Program-made: the position numbers and the translations under genes
The notes under the pieces: model-generated
What the model saw: the letters and a program-made list of their open reading frames with translations, nothing else
Databases searched by the model: none
Told to the model about the DNA's origin: nothing
Assembly (NCBI GenBank): GCA_947259165.1
Contig: CAMYKY010000006.1
Coordinates: 1 to 53,182, forward strand
Origin: an uncultured Acidobacteriota bacterium
GTDB taxonomy: Bacteria > Acidobacteriota > Vicinamibacteria > Marinacidobacterales > SMYC01
Reading direction: 5' to 3'
Length of the DNA: 53,182 nt
Part shown: positions 33,480 to 42,872 of the stretch, in pieces
Layout of the letters: each line of letters opens with the position of its first letter
Position numbering within the stretch: position 1 is the stretch's first letter

Positions 33480-34453
33480 CGGATCGAGCCCACGATGGTG
33501 CGAACCGCGTCGACGACGAGGTCGGGTTCTTCGAGCGGGATCCAGTGGCCGCTGCGGGTGGCGACGACTTGCCTTCCCGCACGAGACAGCCCCACCGTTT
33601 CCCGCTGGTCTTCGAGCCGTCTGGCATCGGGATTCGCGGCCGTCAGAACGACGAGGGGCAGGTCGTCGAGGTCGCACGTTTCGTCGAACACGGTGGCCGC
33701 GCTGGCGGGAGCGTTTTCGATCTGACTCGCAAGGGACTCGAGAGCTCGCGGCTGCACCCAAAACGTCTTGAGCTGAGTCCGCACGTCGGGTGGTGTCTTG
33801 GCGAGGAGCCTCGAAATTTTTCCGTGTTCCCGAAAAAGAGGAATGTTTCCGAGCACGAACAGCCACCGCAAGAGCCCGAAGCGTGCCAGCAGCGCCGCTC
33901 GCCGGGCCAGACGCGCACTCCGAGCAACGCGGCTCGTTTGCGACGCATCCGGGTCCATCCATTCTCTCGGATGGGGAGAGTCCACGAGAACGAGACCCGC
34001 AACCTGATCCCGATGTCTCGATGCATACAGCTGCACGATCCAACCTCCATACGAGTGTCCCACGAGCACGTAGGGCGGCTCGATCCCGGCGCTCGTGAGA
34101 AGCCGTCCTAGCTCTTCCACCATGTTCCCTACGGTCCTGGGGGCGCCGCTCGTCTCGCTCCAGCCGAACCCGGCGCGGTCATAGCTCACGACCCGAGTCA
34201 GCTCAGCGAGACGCGGCTGGGTCTCGGACCAACTCAACGACGAGCCCGCGAGCGCCGACTCGAGCACCACCGTCGGCGTCCCGCTCCCAGCGCTTTTGAG
34301 ATGCAACCGAGCGTCTCCGATGGAGATGAGCTCTCCCATCGGCGGATGGAGTCGCTTCTCACGTCGCGAGGCGACACGGTGGTACACGAAAGCGGCGAGA
34401 AGAGTCGCGAGAAGCAGGATCGGGGCGGCAAGAACAACGCCAACGGTGTTCAC
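33476..34453 (-). CDS. Membrane-anchored alpha/beta hydrolase
   Basis: A 325-residue alpha/beta hydrolase with an N-terminal membrane anchor (GVVLAAPILLLATLLAAFVY). The fold is complete: GTPTVVLESALAGSSLSW with the oxyanion-hole region, VSYDRAGFGWSE, nucleophile S134 in LVGHSYGGWIV, DSPHPREW, and a late histidine in ATRSGHWIPLEEPDLV. The substrate is unknown. Start and stop overlap their neighbours by 4 bp (GTGA with the LivG relic, ATGA with the ligase relic). It is an intact gene set exactly between two fragments of what looks like a broken transport operon. Confidence 0.85.
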   Translation of the reverse strand: MNTVGVVLAAPILLLATLLAAFVYHRVASRREKRLHPPMGELISIGDARLHLKSAGSGTPTVVLESALAGSSLSWSETQPRLAELTRVVSYDRAGFGWSETSGAPRTVGNMVEELGRLLTSAGIEPPYVLVGHSYGGWIVQLYASRHRDQVAGLVLVDSPHPREWMDPDASQTSRVARSARLARRAALLARFGLLRWLFVLGNIPLFREHGKISRLLAKTPPDVRTQLKTFWVQPRALESLASQIENAPASAATVFDETCDLDDLPLVVLTAANPDARRLEDQRETVGLSRAGRQVVATRSGHWIPLEEPDLVVDAVRTIVGSIR

Positions 34454-34599
34454 GACGCCGCCCCGTTGGGCCCGATGAGCGCAACCAGTGCGCCCGCGCC
34501 GATCGTCAAGGAAACGCCGTCGAGTGGCTGGAGCCCACCGAAACGGAGGGTGACGTTATCGACGTGAAGTGCTCCGGGCCGTGGCGAGCGCGTGCTCAC
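34450..34599 (-). pseudogene. N-terminal stub of a LivG-type ABC ATPase
   Basis: The 49-codon frame reads ALHVDNVTLRFGGLQPLDGV, then SLTIGAGALVALIGPNGAAS and a stop. This is the start of a branched-chain amino-acid ABC transporter ATPase, broken inside the Walker A motif (GPNGAGKT expected, GPNGAAS* found). It cannot bind ATP. The break coincides with the start of the alpha/beta hydrolase gene. In many bacteria livG is followed by an acyl-CoA ligase gene and livH/livM, so this stub and the ligase relic probably come from the same operon. Confidence 0.8.
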
Positions 34600-34679
34600 C
34601 CCGAAACCATACACTATCTTCGCCGCCGAGACGCGCTTGTTGCGTCTCCAAGCGGGCCGAGGCTCAGCTCACAAGCTCA

Positions 34680-34853
34680 TCAGGCCTTGATTCGGTTCGG
34701 ACAGGCGGCGCAGGAGATGGGATCGCCATCACCGCCCATCACTTCTGGGCCCCCGCACGAGCCGCGCAGACAGGGGCGCTTGAAGATCACCCCAACGGCC
34801 ATCGCGAGGACCGTGAGGCCCATGAAACCCAGAACAAGAAGAAATACCGTCAC
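34680..34853 (-). CDS. nqrM: NqrM, Na+-NQR maturation factor
   Basis: A 57-residue membrane protein: an N-terminal hydrophobic helix (FLLVLGFMGLTVLAMAVGVI), then a short cysteine-rich tail with C28, C33, C48 and C51 (RPCLRGSC...SCAAC). This is the plan of NqrM (DUF539), which delivers iron to the Cys4 Fe centre between NqrD and NqrE. It is short for the family, but the cysteine pattern and position are right. The GTG start overlaps the TGA of apbE as GTGA. It closes the nqrABCDEF-apbE-nqrM operon. Confidence 0.88.
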   Translation of the reverse strand: MTVFLLVLGFMGLTVLAMAVGVIFKRPCLRGSCGGPEVMGGDGDPISCAACPNRIKA

Positions 34854-35905
34854 GGTTCCATTCTAGACCCATCGCCAAACAGATCGTCGAAGGACGGTGT
34901 GGCACGCTCCTCGATGCCACCCTCGTCGGTACGGATGAGAAACAACACCGCAAGATCCTCTTGGACGGCGAGCTCGTACCCGGCTTCCGGCCCCAGCACG
35001 AGCAGACCCGACGCCAGTGCGTCAGCCCGCATACAGGTGTGGTCGACAACGCTCACCGAAGCCAGCGTGTGGGAGACGGGGCGGCCCACTCTGGGGTCAA
35101 TGAGGTGGGAGTAGAGCTTCCCGTCTTCTTCATAGAAGTTCCGATAATCCCCCGAGGTTGCGAGAGAAAGTCCGCTCAGCGTTATCGTTCGTTGAAGCTC
35201 GCGCGTCCCCGGGATTGGTTTCTCGATCCCGATGCGCCAGGCGCTATCGGAAGCGTTCTTGCCCGAAGTGCGGACTTCGCCGCCAATCTCCACCATGAAA
35301 TTTTGCCAACCTCGCTGAGATAGGAGCTCGGCCACCCTATCCACAGCGTACCCTTTCGCAATACCGGAGAGATCGCATTCGAGCCCGTCCAAATCTTTCG
35401 TGACCGACGGCGGGTCATCATCGAGCGAGACGTGCGCGAAGCCAACCAAGCGACGCGACGCCGCAACGGCATCCGCCGAGGGAGCGCGCTGGTCTTGCGA
35501 CGCGCCCGCACCGAAGCCCCAGAGGCGTACCAACGGCGCGACGGTGACGTCGAACGCGCCGCCGCTGAGCTCGCTGATCCGTGCGGCTTCCCCGAAAACC
35601 TCGAATGCCTCGAGAGACAGACGAACCGGAGTCGCAGCCGGCGCACGATTGAACCGAGAAACCTCGGACTCTGCCATGTAGGTCGACAGCTTCCGGTTGA
35701 GATCGTCGAGCGTCTCCTGCACCGCGCGTGAAATTGCGATGCGCTCGCTTTCGCTGAGACCGTCCGAGACCTGCACCAAGTAGGTGGTGCCCATGGTCTC
35801 GCCTTCGAACCGAACTGACTCGGGCGAAGTTCCGGGCTGGCACGCAGAGGCTGCGAGCGTTACGACGAGGACACTAGTGGACAGTAACACCCGGATCGGT
35901 ACCAC
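34850..35905 (-). CDS. apbE: FAD:protein FMN transferase ApbE (start altered by an inserted element)
   Basis: This is the lipoprotein flavin transferase that attaches FMN to threonines of NqrB and NqrC. The domain begins RFEGETMGTTYLVQV, with FDVTVAPLVRLWGFG, LSGIAKGYAVDRVAELL, VEIGGEVRTSG and LYSHLIDPRVGRPV, all family motifs, and ADALASG near the end. The hydrophobic signal ends in the lipobox LAASAC (Cys22 from GTG 35905). The first ten or so codons lie in the end of the element at 35878-36092. GTG at 35905 keeps an arginine in the n-region; GTG at 35890 is an alternative. Removing the element restores a native GTG start at 36112. It sits between nqrF and nqrM. Confidence 0.88.
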   Translation of the reverse strand: MVPIRVLLSTSVLVVTLAASACQPGTSPESVRFEGETMGTTYLVQVSDGLSESERIAISRAVQETLDDLNRKLSTYMAESEVSRFNRAPAATPVRLSLEAFEVFGEAARISELSGGAFDVTVAPLVRLWGFGAGASQDQRAPSADAVAASRRLVGFAHVSLDDDPPSVTKDLDGLECDLSGIAKGYAVDRVAELLSQRGWQNFMVEIGGEVRTSGKNASDSAWRIGIEKPIPGTRELQRTITLSGLSLATSGDYRNFYEEDGKLYSHLIDPRVGRPVSHTLASVSVVDHTCMRADALASGLLVLGPEAGYELAVQEDLAVLFLIRTDEGGIEERATPSFDDLFGDGSRMEP

Positions 35906-36092
35906 CTGACGGCGTCTCGGTCCCGATCTCGTCGTTGCGCCTCGTTTGGGCAATTCGGCCTTCGGCCTTGCCCTCCGCTCGACAAGCTCGCTGCGGAAGG
36001 CGGGGAATATGCTCAATATGCCGTCGTCGGTGCGCCTCGACCTCGGAACCGATCCGCTCGTCATCTGGTACCGATCCGGATGTTACAGCCCC
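35878..36092. mobile_element. MITE-like element inside the apbE signal-peptide region
   Basis: A 215-bp non-coding element. Its left end TGGACAGTAACACCCGGATC and right end (read inwards on the other strand, GGGGCTGTAACATCCGGATC) are inverted repeats that continue through GGTACCA, matching at about 21 of 27 positions. CTAG lies directly outside both ends (35874-35877 and 36093-36096), as expected for a 4-bp target duplication. There is no transposase inside. The element at 45836-45992 has the same terminal bases and the same CTAG flanks. YTAR-type 4-bp duplications are known for IS5-family elements, so a related transposase may have moved it (inference). Confidence 0.75.
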
Positions 36093-36136
36093 CTAGTGCG
36101 AGCGCACACCACTGAATGCTGAATTCTGGTTATTGA

Positions 36137-37369
36137 CTAACCAAAATCGTCGTACAGAATGTTCTCGGGCTCGACACCGAGACTATCGAGCATCTGGAAA
36201 CACGCTTTGAGCATGAGAGGCGGACCGCAAAGATAATACTCGACGTCCTCGGGACTCTCGTGGTCCTTCAAATACTGATCGTAGAGCACTTGATGGATGA
36301 AGCCGGTGTAGCCAGTCCAGTTGTCTTCCGGGAGGGGCTCGGAAAGCGCCAAATGCCATTTGAAGTTGTCATTCTCGGCGGCGATCGCATTGAAATCGTC
36401 TTCGTAGAAACCTTCGCGCAAACTGCGCGCGCCGTACCAAAACGATACTTTGCGTTTCGTGTGGACACGCCGGAAGAGATCGAAGATATGGGAGCGCATC
36501 GGCGCCATACCCGCACCACCTCCGATGTAGATCATCTCCGTGTCCGTGTCCTTGGCGTAAAACTCGCCATAAGGACCGGAGATCGTCACTTCGTCTCCCG
36601 GTTTCAAATCAAAAATGTAGGACGACATCAACCCGGGCGGTACGTCGGGCATGCGCGGCGGCGGAGACGCGACGCGGACGTTCAGCATGATGATGCCCTT
36701 CTCCTCGGGATAGTTCGCCATGGAGTAGGCGCGCACGACCTCGTCGCCGACTTCAACCGTTGACTCAAAGCGCCACAGGTCGAACTTGTCCCAGTCTTCG
36801 CGATACTGCTCTTCGACGTCGAAGTTCTTGTACTCGACTGTTCCCGCCGGCCGTTCGATCTGGATGTAGCCTCCAGCGCGAAACGGCACCTCTTCGTTCG
36901 CCGGCAGCTCGAGTACGAGCTCTTTGATGAAAGTCGCCACGTTGCGGTTCGATCGAACCTTGCACTGCCATTTGCGGACGTTGAAGACATCGGCTGGAAG
37001 CTCGATCTTCATGTCTTGCTTGACTTTCACCTGACACGACAACCGAACGCCTTCTCGAGCTTCTCCTCGATTGATGTGGTTCGTCTCCGTGGGCAGCATG
37101 GCGCCACCGCCATCGCTTACTTTGACGGTGCACACACCACAGCTGCCTTTGCCTCCGCAAGCCGATGGAATAAAGATGCGGTTTGCGGAGAGCGTGTTCA
37201 AAAGCGTCCCGCCAGCCTCGGTCGTGAGCGCTTTGTCCGGATCGTCGTTGATGGTGATGGTGACGTCACCGGTGGCTACGAGCTCTCTGCGAGCGAGCAT
37301 CAGCACCAACACCAGCGTCACGATCACCGTCGTGAACATGAAAACGCCGAGTGCAACTGTGGTTACCAT
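36137..37369 (-). CDS. nqrF: Na+-translocating NADH:quinone reductase subunit F
   Basis: A 410-residue subunit where NADH enters the complex. One N-terminal membrane helix ([18 protein letters not shown]) is followed by a 2Fe-2S ferredoxin domain with C71, C77, C80 ([10 protein letters not shown]) and C112. The FAD domain has [11 protein letters not shown], and the NADH domain has [20 protein letters not shown] and the late [17 protein letters not shown]. It ends in DDFG as usual. Its ATG directly abuts the nqrE stop. The insertion-bearing apbE follows. Confidence 0.97.
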   Translation of the reverse strand: MVTTVALGVFMFTTVIVTLVLVLMLARRELVATGDVTITINDDPDKALTTEAGGTLLNTLSANRIFIPSACGGKGSCGVCTVKVSDGGGAMLPTETNHINRGEAREGVRLSCQVKVKQDMKIELPADVFNVRKWQCKVRSNRNVATFIKELVLELPANEEVPFRAGGYIQIERPAGTVEYKNFDVEEQYREDWDKFDLWRFESTVEVGDEVVRAYSMANYPEEKGIIMLNVRVASPPPRMPDVPPGLMSSYIFDLKPGDEVTISGPYGEFYAKDTDTEMIYIGGGAGMAPMRSHIFDLFRRVHTKRKVSFWYGARSLREGFYEDDFNAIAAENDNFKWHLALSEPLPEDNWTGYTGFIHQVLYDQYLKDHESPEDVEYYLCGPPLMLKACFQMLDSLGVEPENILYDDFG

Positions 37370-37987
37370 CTAGAGTTGAATTCCGGCGAACGCCATGAAA
37401 CCCATCGCCATGAGCCCGGTGAGAAGAAACGTGATCCCGAGCCCGCGCAGCCCCACCGGGATGTTGCTGTAGCGCAATCGCTCGCGAATCCCGGCGAGCG
37501 CGACAATGGCAAGCGCCCAACCCACGCCGGAGCCGAAGCCGAAGACGAGGCTCTCACCAAAGGTGTAGTTGCGCTCGACCATGAACAGCGACGCTCCGAG
37601 AATCGCGCAGTTGACCGCGATGAGCGGCAAGAAAACCCCGAGCGCGTTGTAGAGCGCGGGAAAAAACCGATCGAGTGTCATCTCGACGATCTGCACCATG
37701 GCCGCAATCGTTCCGATGTAGGTGAGAAATCCGAGAAAAGTGAGATCCTGTTCGGCAAGGCTCGGGTCGAGCCAAACGAGCGCGCCCGGCTTCAGCAAAT
37801 ACACATACACGAGATTGTTGAGCGGGACGGTCACGACAAGGACGAACACGACCGCGCTTCCGAGCCCGATGGCGGTCTCGACTTTTCGGGACACAGCCAC
37901 GAAGGAGCACATCCCGAGAAAAAACGCGAGCGCCATGTTCTCGACGAAGATGGCTTTCACCGCAAGATTCAAATAGCTTTCCAGCAT
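37370..37987 (-). CDS. nqrE: Na+-NQR subunit E
   Basis: A 205-residue integral membrane subunit with six hydrophobic helices. Typical stretches are [20 protein letters not shown] and [20 protein letters not shown], the latter with the NCAI motif whose cysteine helps hold the Fe centre shared with NqrD. It follows nqrD by 42 bp and abuts nqrF with no gap. Confidence 0.97.
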   Translation of the reverse strand: MLESYLNLAVKAIFVENMALAFFLGMCSFVAVSRKVETAIGLGSAVVFVLVVTVPLNNLVYVYLLKPGALVWLDPSLAEQDLTFLGFLTYIGTIAAMVQIVEMTLDRFFPALYNALGVFLPLIAVNCAILGASLFMVERNYTFGESLVFGFGSGVGWALAIVALAGIRERLRYSNIPVGLRGLGITFLLTGLMAMGFMAFAGIQL

Positions 37988-38029
37988 TATCGAATCCTCC
38001 GTACGCTGATGGCTGTTATCCGCATCGTC

Positions 38030-38653
38030 CTAGTCCGCCTCGACCTGGTCCGGCTTCCAGGTTCTCAGAGCCCAGATGAAGAAGCCGATGATGAAAAACG
38101 CACCCGGCGACAACACCAGCAAACCGTTCGGTGTATACCAACCACCCTCGCTCACAATCGGGAGCACGGGAATGCCGTAGAACTTCCCGGAGCCAAAGAC
38201 CTCGCGGATGGCGGCGGTCATCAGCAGTATCAACGAGTAACCGAGTCCGTTGCCGAGTGCATCGACGATGCTCAACACCGGCGGGTTTTGCATCGCGAAC
38301 GCTTCCGCTCGTCCCATGATGATGCAGTTGGTGATGATGAGCCCCACGAACACCGACAGCTGCTTTGAGATTTCGAAGACGTACGCTTTCAAGATCTGAT
38401 CGGTCACGATGACCAGCGACGCGATGATCGTGAGCTGAATAATGATTCGGATATTGGTCGGGATTTGGTTCCGGATCAGGCTCACGAAGAAATTCGAAAA
38501 CGTCAAGACGGCGATCACTGCGATGCTCATCACCACCGCCGTGTCCATCTTCGTCGTCACCGCCAGCGCCGAACAGATTCCCAGCACCTGTAGTGTGATC
38601 GGGTTGTTATTGAACAGCGGGTCGAGCAGCGCTTCGCGCGCAGGATTCGCCAT
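38030..38653 (-). CDS. nqrD: Na+-NQR subunit D
   Basis: A 207-residue membrane subunit homologous to NqrE in inverted topology, with six hydrophobic helices. Motifs are [20 protein letters not shown] and [20 protein letters not shown], the cysteines of GICS and TNCI being the Fe-centre ligands. Its ATG shares one base with the nqrC stop (TAATG), so it is co-translated. Confidence 0.97.
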   Translation of the reverse strand: MANPAREALLDPLFNNNPITLQVLGICSALAVTTKMDTAVVMSIAVIAVLTFSNFFVSLIRNQIPTNIRIIIQLTIIASLVIVTDQILKAYVFEISKQLSVFVGLIITNCIIMGRAEAFAMQNPPVLSIVDALGNGLGYSLILLMTAAIREVFGSGKFYGIPVLPIVSEGGWYTPNGLLVLSPGAFFIIGFFIWALRTWKPDQVEAD

Positions 38654-39429
38654 TACCCTCGACTCCCTTTTCGCAGCGAGTTCAAATACGGAGCAAAGCC
38701 CTCATCGCCGAGCCAGAAGCGAACGAGACGGCCCACGCCGCGGCCCGTCATCGTTGCGCCGGAGAGGCCGTCGACTCGGTAAGGATCTTCAGCGGGCGGT
38801 CCGGCTCGCCCGCGAATCACATCGATGCGCGGCTGGTCGTCGTCACCGAAAGCGAGGCGGCCCGGCCACAACGCCTTCCATCGTGGGTTGTCCACTTCGC
38901 CCCCGAGTCCCGGGGTTTCCTTGTGCTCGTAGAAGGTAATGCCACGGATGGTCTCGAGATCCGCATCCAAGGCGATGAATCCGTACAGCGTCGACCAGAG
39001 TCCCTTGCCTTCGATGGGTAGGATCAAGAGCCCGAGCTCTTCGTTGTCTTCGAGACGGTATACGAGCGCCCAATTCGGGATCCGCTGGATGCCGGCGGGG
39101 TTGTCCGGGGCTTCGCTGGATGTGCTCGGATCGGACGCTGCCGCCCTCTGGTCGAAGGTTTGGGGGTCGACGTCGGCAAGCTCTTCACCCGTTTGAAGAT
39201 CGACAATGACAGACTCGACGGGTCCGAATCGCTCCTGAATGTCCTCGGTGGTAAGCACCTCGTCCTCGCGCGCAAGCCCCGCGGCAATCAAGACGTTTCG
39301 CTGCTTGTCGAGGTAAGCGTTTTCGTCCTGGCGACTCTTGAGCGAGACCGCCGAAGAGGACACGAAAACCGCGCACACGAGGCAGACGACCGCCGCAAAG
39401 AGAATCGAATAAGCTGCGCTTCTCTGCAT
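38653..39429 (-). CDS. nqrC: Na+-NQR subunit C (covalent FMN)
   Basis: A 258-residue subunit with one N-terminal membrane helix ([20 protein letters not shown]) and a periplasmic FMN-binding domain. The flavinylation motif is SGATMT (about 223-228), the site modified by Apb[21 protein letters not shown] and [12 protein letters not shown] also match the family. It lies 11 bp after nqrB and overlaps nqrD by one base. Confidence 0.97.
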   Translation of the reverse strand: MQRSAAYSILFAAVVCLVCAVFVSSSAVSLKSRQDENAYLDKQRNVLIAAGLAREDEVLTTEDIQERFGPVESVIVDLQTGEELADVDPQTFDQRAAASDPSTSSEAPDNPAGIQRIPNWALVYRLEDNEELGLLILPIEGKGLWSTLYGFIALDADLETIRGITFYEHKETPGLGGEVDNPRWKALWPGRLAFGDDDQPRIDVIRGRAGPPAEDPYRVDGLSGATMTGRGVGRLVRFWLGDEGFAPYLNSLRKGSRG

Positions 39430-39440
39430 GGGCCAACTCC

Positions 39441-40661
39441 CTAATCAATGTTAACGTAGCGAGCCGTGCGGCGCTTGACGTTCGACGTGATCGAGAAATG
39501 GTCGATCACCGGGGCAAAAACGTTCATGAACAAGATCCCGAGCATCATGCCTTCGGGATACGCCGGGTTCACCACACGGATCAGCACGACGAGCACGCCG
39601 ATGAGAAATCCATAAACGACGCGACCGGTGTTCGTACCGGGCGCGGTCACTGGTTCGGTCGCCATAAAGACCGCGCCGAACGCCCATCCACCCAGAACGA
39701 AGTGCCACCAGAACGGGAGCTCGAAAAATGGATTCGTCGTCGAGCCGACCGCGTTGAGAAGCGACGCCGCGGCGATGGTCCCGACGGCAACGCTGACGAT
39801 AATGCGCCACGATCCGATTCCGGTGACAACGAGAAGCACGGCACCCGCGAGGCAAGCGAGCGTCGACGTCTCGCCCATGGAACCCGGAATGAGACCGAGG
39901 AACGCGTCCCACCATGTCAAGCCGGTATCGATCGCCGCTCGACCTTCGAGCGCCGCGCTCGCGAGCCAGGTAGCGCCGCTGACACCGTCGGTCGACGTTT
40001 GTGCAGCGATCCATACTTTATCGCCTGACAGCTCCGCAGGGTACGCAAAGAACACAAACGCGCGCGCGACGAGGGCCGGGTTGAGAATGTTGTACCCGGT
40101 GCCGCCGAAGACTTCCTTGCCGACTACGACGCCGAAAGAGATCCCGAGCGCCACCTGCCACAGCGGAACCGTCGGCGGCAGGATGAGCGGGAAGAGCATC
40201 CACGTCACCAAAAACCCTTCGTTGATCTCGTGACGGCGCACAACCGCGAACACGGCTTCCCACAAACCGCCCACGGCAAGCGTCACTATCAAGACGGGCA
40301 AGTAGTAAAGCGCCCCGTGAACGAAGCAGGCAAGAAAGTCACTCGGATCGAACGCGAAGCCCATCGTCGCCATGAGCGACGTGCGCCAGCTCTCGAGCGC
40401 GGTCGCACCCGCAGCGATCGCCAGATTCCCCTGGTACCCGGTGTTGTAGCAGGCCATGAAAATGCAACCCGCCAGCGCAATAACGACCACGATCATCGTA
40501 CGTTTGAGGTCGAGCGCGTCCCGGACGTGGGAGGGATTTTTCGTCACCTTCCCCGGTGTGAAGAAGAACGTGTCGCCGGCTTCGTGCAGTGGGTGCAGCC
40601 GCTCGAGCTTCCCCGAGAAGATCTTTTCCTGCTTATCGAGAAGAGCCCTGAGCAACCGCAT
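39441..40661 (-). CDS. nqrB: Na+-NQR subunit B (covalent FMN, Na+ path)
   Basis: A 406-residue membrane subunit. The start [20 protein letters not shown] is typical, followed by about ten hydrophobic helices. The covalent FMN site is [10 protein letters not shown], the second target of Apb[19 protein letters not shown] matches the conserved GYN region. NqrB carries riboflavin and FMN and forms the main Na+ channel. The ATG at 40661 shares one base with the nqrA stop (TAATG); the frame continues upstream, but that part overlaps nqrA and does not look like family sequence. Confidence 0.97.
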   Translation of the reverse strand: MRLLRALLDKQEKIFSGKLERLHPLHEAGDTFFFTPGKVTKNPSHVRDALDLKRTMIVVVIALAGCIFMACYNTGYQGNLAIAAGATALESWRTSLMATMGFAFDPSDFLACFVHGALYYLPVLIVTLAVGGLWEAVFAVVRRHEINEGFLVTWMLFPLILPPTVPLWQVALGISFGVVVGKEVFGGTGYNILNPALVARAFVFFAYPAELSGDKVWIAAQTSTDGVSGATWLASAALEGRAAIDTGLTWWDAFLGLIPGSMGETSTLACLAGAVLLVVTGIGSWRIIVSVAVGTIAAASLLNAVGSTTNPFFELPFWWHFVLGGWAFGAVFMATEPVTAPGTNTGRVVYGFLIGVLVVLIRVVNPAYPEGMMLGILFMNVFAPVIDHFSITSNVKRRTARYVNID

Positions 40662-42034
40662 TAGCCTTCTTTCTCGATCATCGTAAGCACATCGCGCAGA
40701 TACATGCCGTAGTCGTTTTTCCCCGAACAGACGAAACTGCACAGCGCCACGTCTTCTTCCTCGAGCTCGAGACAGCCAAGGTGCTCGGCGCGCTCGACGT
40801 CACCCATGACGAGTGCTCTCAGGAGAAACGTCGGCAAAAGGTCCATCGGCATGACTTTCTCGAAGGAGCCAATCGGCACGATGGCCCGCGGCGAGCCGTT
40901 CGTCGAGGACGTGAAAGCGAATTTCTTTCCTGGCAAAAGCTTCGAGAGAAATGCTGGCTTCACCGAAAAACTATTCGCCCCCGGGCCGAGCCAGCCGAGA
41001 AACTCTCGCTCGCGCCCTTCTCGAATGACGGAAACCTGCAGGTGATAGCGCCCGAGGTATCCGAGCTCCTCGCCCATGGCAGCTCGCCCCGAGAGCACCG
41101 AGCCCGAGATAACGCGATTTTCTCCAGCGGCGAGTTCGCCCTCGACCAAGTCGTCGAGCGACGCGCCAACGCGGCTTCGGATTTGGCGCGGTCGCGTCAC
41201 TTCCGGCCCAGCTAGAGAAATCACTCGTTCCAGATATAGCTCGCCCTTGTCTAGAAGAGCACCCGTGGCAACGACATCCTGGTAATTGATGTACCAGACG
41301 ATCTTGTTGCGATCGACGGGGTCGAGACAATGGATGTGGTAGCCCGGCGTGCCCGCGGGATGTGGCCCGCGGAACACTTCACGGCGACACGGCTCGGGTA
41401 CGGGCACCGTCGAATCGTCGGCGGTGCAGACGTACACAGGTCCATCAGTGAGCTTCGTCAGCGCAATGAGCCCGCGCTCGAATTCTCCGTGGCGTCCCTC
41501 GAGAGCTTCATCGACTAGCGGCGCGAGCGGGTTCGTATCCATCGCGGTCACGAAAATCGAATGGGGCGTCGTCGCCGGGTCGGCTACGCGCCCGAACGGT
41601 CGCGCTCTCAGCGCGGTCCACTGACCCGATTCAACGAGCAGGGACGTGACGTCGTCACGCGCGAGGGTATTGGGGTGGTTCCCGGTGAACGAGGAGAACG
41701 AGACTTGGTCGGGCGCGCCGACTCGACCCGCCCTATCGTCGCTCGAGAGCTCGATGACGACCGACTGAAAGGCGCGTCGCTCGCCACGATGCACGGCGAC
41801 GACTTTTCCTGAGCCCGGCGACGTGAACCGCACACCGGGGACCTTCTTGTCTTCGAGTAATAGCTGACCGCGTCGAACCTCGTCGCCGACCTTCACCTGC
41901 ATCGTGGGGCGAAGGCCCGGGTAGTCGGAACCCACGAGCGCCACGCGACTCGGAGCGGCGTGATCTTCGATCCCGCGCGCGGGCTCTCCCGAGATCGGAA
42001 GATCGAGTCCCTTCTTCGAACGGTGAACAGGCAT
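40661..42034 (-). CDS. nqrA: Na+-NQR subunit A
   Basis: A 457-residue soluble subunit at the cytosolic face, the first gene of the nqr operon. It starts [20 protein letters not shown]. The Rnf/NqrA-type biotinyl-like fold is seen in [20 protein letters not shown] and [18 protein letters not shown]. The C-terminal part includes [14 protein letters not shown] and [17 protein letters not shown]. The protein is on the quinone side of the complex. Length is normal. Confidence 0.97.
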   Translation of the reverse strand: MPVHRSKKGLDLPISGEPARGIEDHAAPSRVALVGSDYPGLRPTMQVKVGDEVRRGQLLLEDKKVPGVRFTSPGSGKVVAVHRGERRAFQSVVIELSSDDRAGRVGAPDQVSFSSFTGNHPNTLARDDVTSLLVESGQWTALRARPFGRVADPATTPHSIFVTAMDTNPLAPLVDEALEGRHGEFERGLIALTKLTDGPVYVCTADDSTVPVPEPCRREVFRGPHPAGTPGYHIHCLDPVDRNKIVWYINYQDVVATGALLDKGELYLERVISLAGPEVTRPRQIRSRVGASLDDLVEGELAAGENRVISGSVLSGRAAMGEELGYLGRYHLQVSVIREGREREFLGWLGPGANSFSVKPAFLSKLLPGKKFAFTSSTNGSPRAIVPIGSFEKVMPMDLLPTFLLRALVMGDVERAEHLGCLELEEEDVALCSFVCSGKNDYGMYLRDVLTMIEKEG

Positions 42035-42255
42035 CGCTACGGACGAATCCCGGCAGTGTGACCTATGAGAGTTTCAACTCGACGAAAGAGCTCAGGCTCG
42101 AAAGGTGGACGAAAACCCGCGATGAGTGAATTCTTCGCGACAATGGCGCACCGATTTCAGCACAACCATAAGATAGTGTCACAATTCAAAAAAGATCGCA
42201 ATGGACAGCAACCTGAACACATTTCTTTCAAATTCAACAGTTTGCGAAGATTTCG

Positions 42256-42261
42256 TATAAT
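42256..42261 (+). promoter_or_regulatory. -10 box upstream of the thioredoxin-fold gene
   Basis: A perfect TATAAT ends 11 bp before the ATG at 42273, in an AT-rich divergent region shared with nqrA. A start point about 7 nt further on would leave almost no leader, and no ribosome binding site is seen, so the transcript may be nearly leaderless. No good -35 is visible. Confidence 0.4.
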
Positions 42262-42272
42262 CGAGACCCTCA

Positions 42273-42872
42273 ATGAGTGAGACAACAAAATACTTCGATA
42301 TCCGAAGCGGTTTCTGGAGCTCGTGCTGGGACGAAGCGACGAGCTACGAAAGCTACCTCGCGGGATCCGACCCCAAACGCGCCTCGAACTGGAAGAGCCT
42401 GCTAGCACGGATCCCGCTGATGAGCTCCGAGCAGAAAGCTCGGCTCACCGGTCATGCGCGCACATTGAATGTGCTTGTCGTCAGCGGCGTATGGTGCGGC
42501 GACTGCGTCAGACAAGGCCCGATGATCCAGCAGATCGCCGAGGCGTGTGACCCAGGAGTTTCGCTCCGCGTCATCGATCGAGACCAAAATCCAACGCTGC
42601 GTGACGAAGTTCGGGTTCTCGGCGCCGCTCGGGTTCCGGTTGTCGTGTTTCTATCCGAAGATTTTCACGAGGTGGGCCGATTCGGCGACCGCATGCTCCA
42701 TACCTATCGTCGCAAGGCCGCGACCGAGATCGGCGCCGCCTGCGCGGTGCCGACGGCGGAGCTGCCGCCGGAGGAGCTCGCCGCCGAGCGCGACGAATGG
42801 CTCGCGATCTTTGAAAGAATGCTGCTGATGTTACGATTGGCACCGCCCCTGAGAGAGCGCCAAGATGACTGA
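42273..42872 (+). CDS. Thioredoxin-fold protein with a WCGDC active site
   Basis: A 199-residue cytosolic thioredoxin-like protein. The active site is WCGDC (74-78) after the strand LNVLVVSGV, and the cis-proline follows in GAARVPVVVFLSEDF. The CGDC dipeptide, in place of CGPC, is found in the TlpA/thioredoxin-like group that includes bacillithiol- and thiol-repair-type proteins. An N-terminal helical extension of about 60 residues precedes the fold. It overlaps the cyclase relic by 8 bp and is divergent from the nqr operon. Confidence 0.85.
   Translation: MSETTKYFDIRSGFWSSCWDEATSYESYLAGSDPKRASNWKSLLARIPLMSSEQKARLTGHARTLNVLVVSGVWCGDCVRQGPMIQQIAEACDPGVSLRVIDRDQNPTLRDEVRVLGAARVPVVVFLSEDFHEVGRFGDRMLHTYRRKAATEIGAACAVPTAELPPEELAAERDEWLAIFERMLLMLRLAPPLRERQDD

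Noticed and set aside
37016-38368. A 450-codon open frame on the plus strand, very rich in His, Asp, Glu and Arg
   Set aside because: It lies opposite nqrD, nqrE and nqrF; the composition is what the complement of membrane-protein codons gives.
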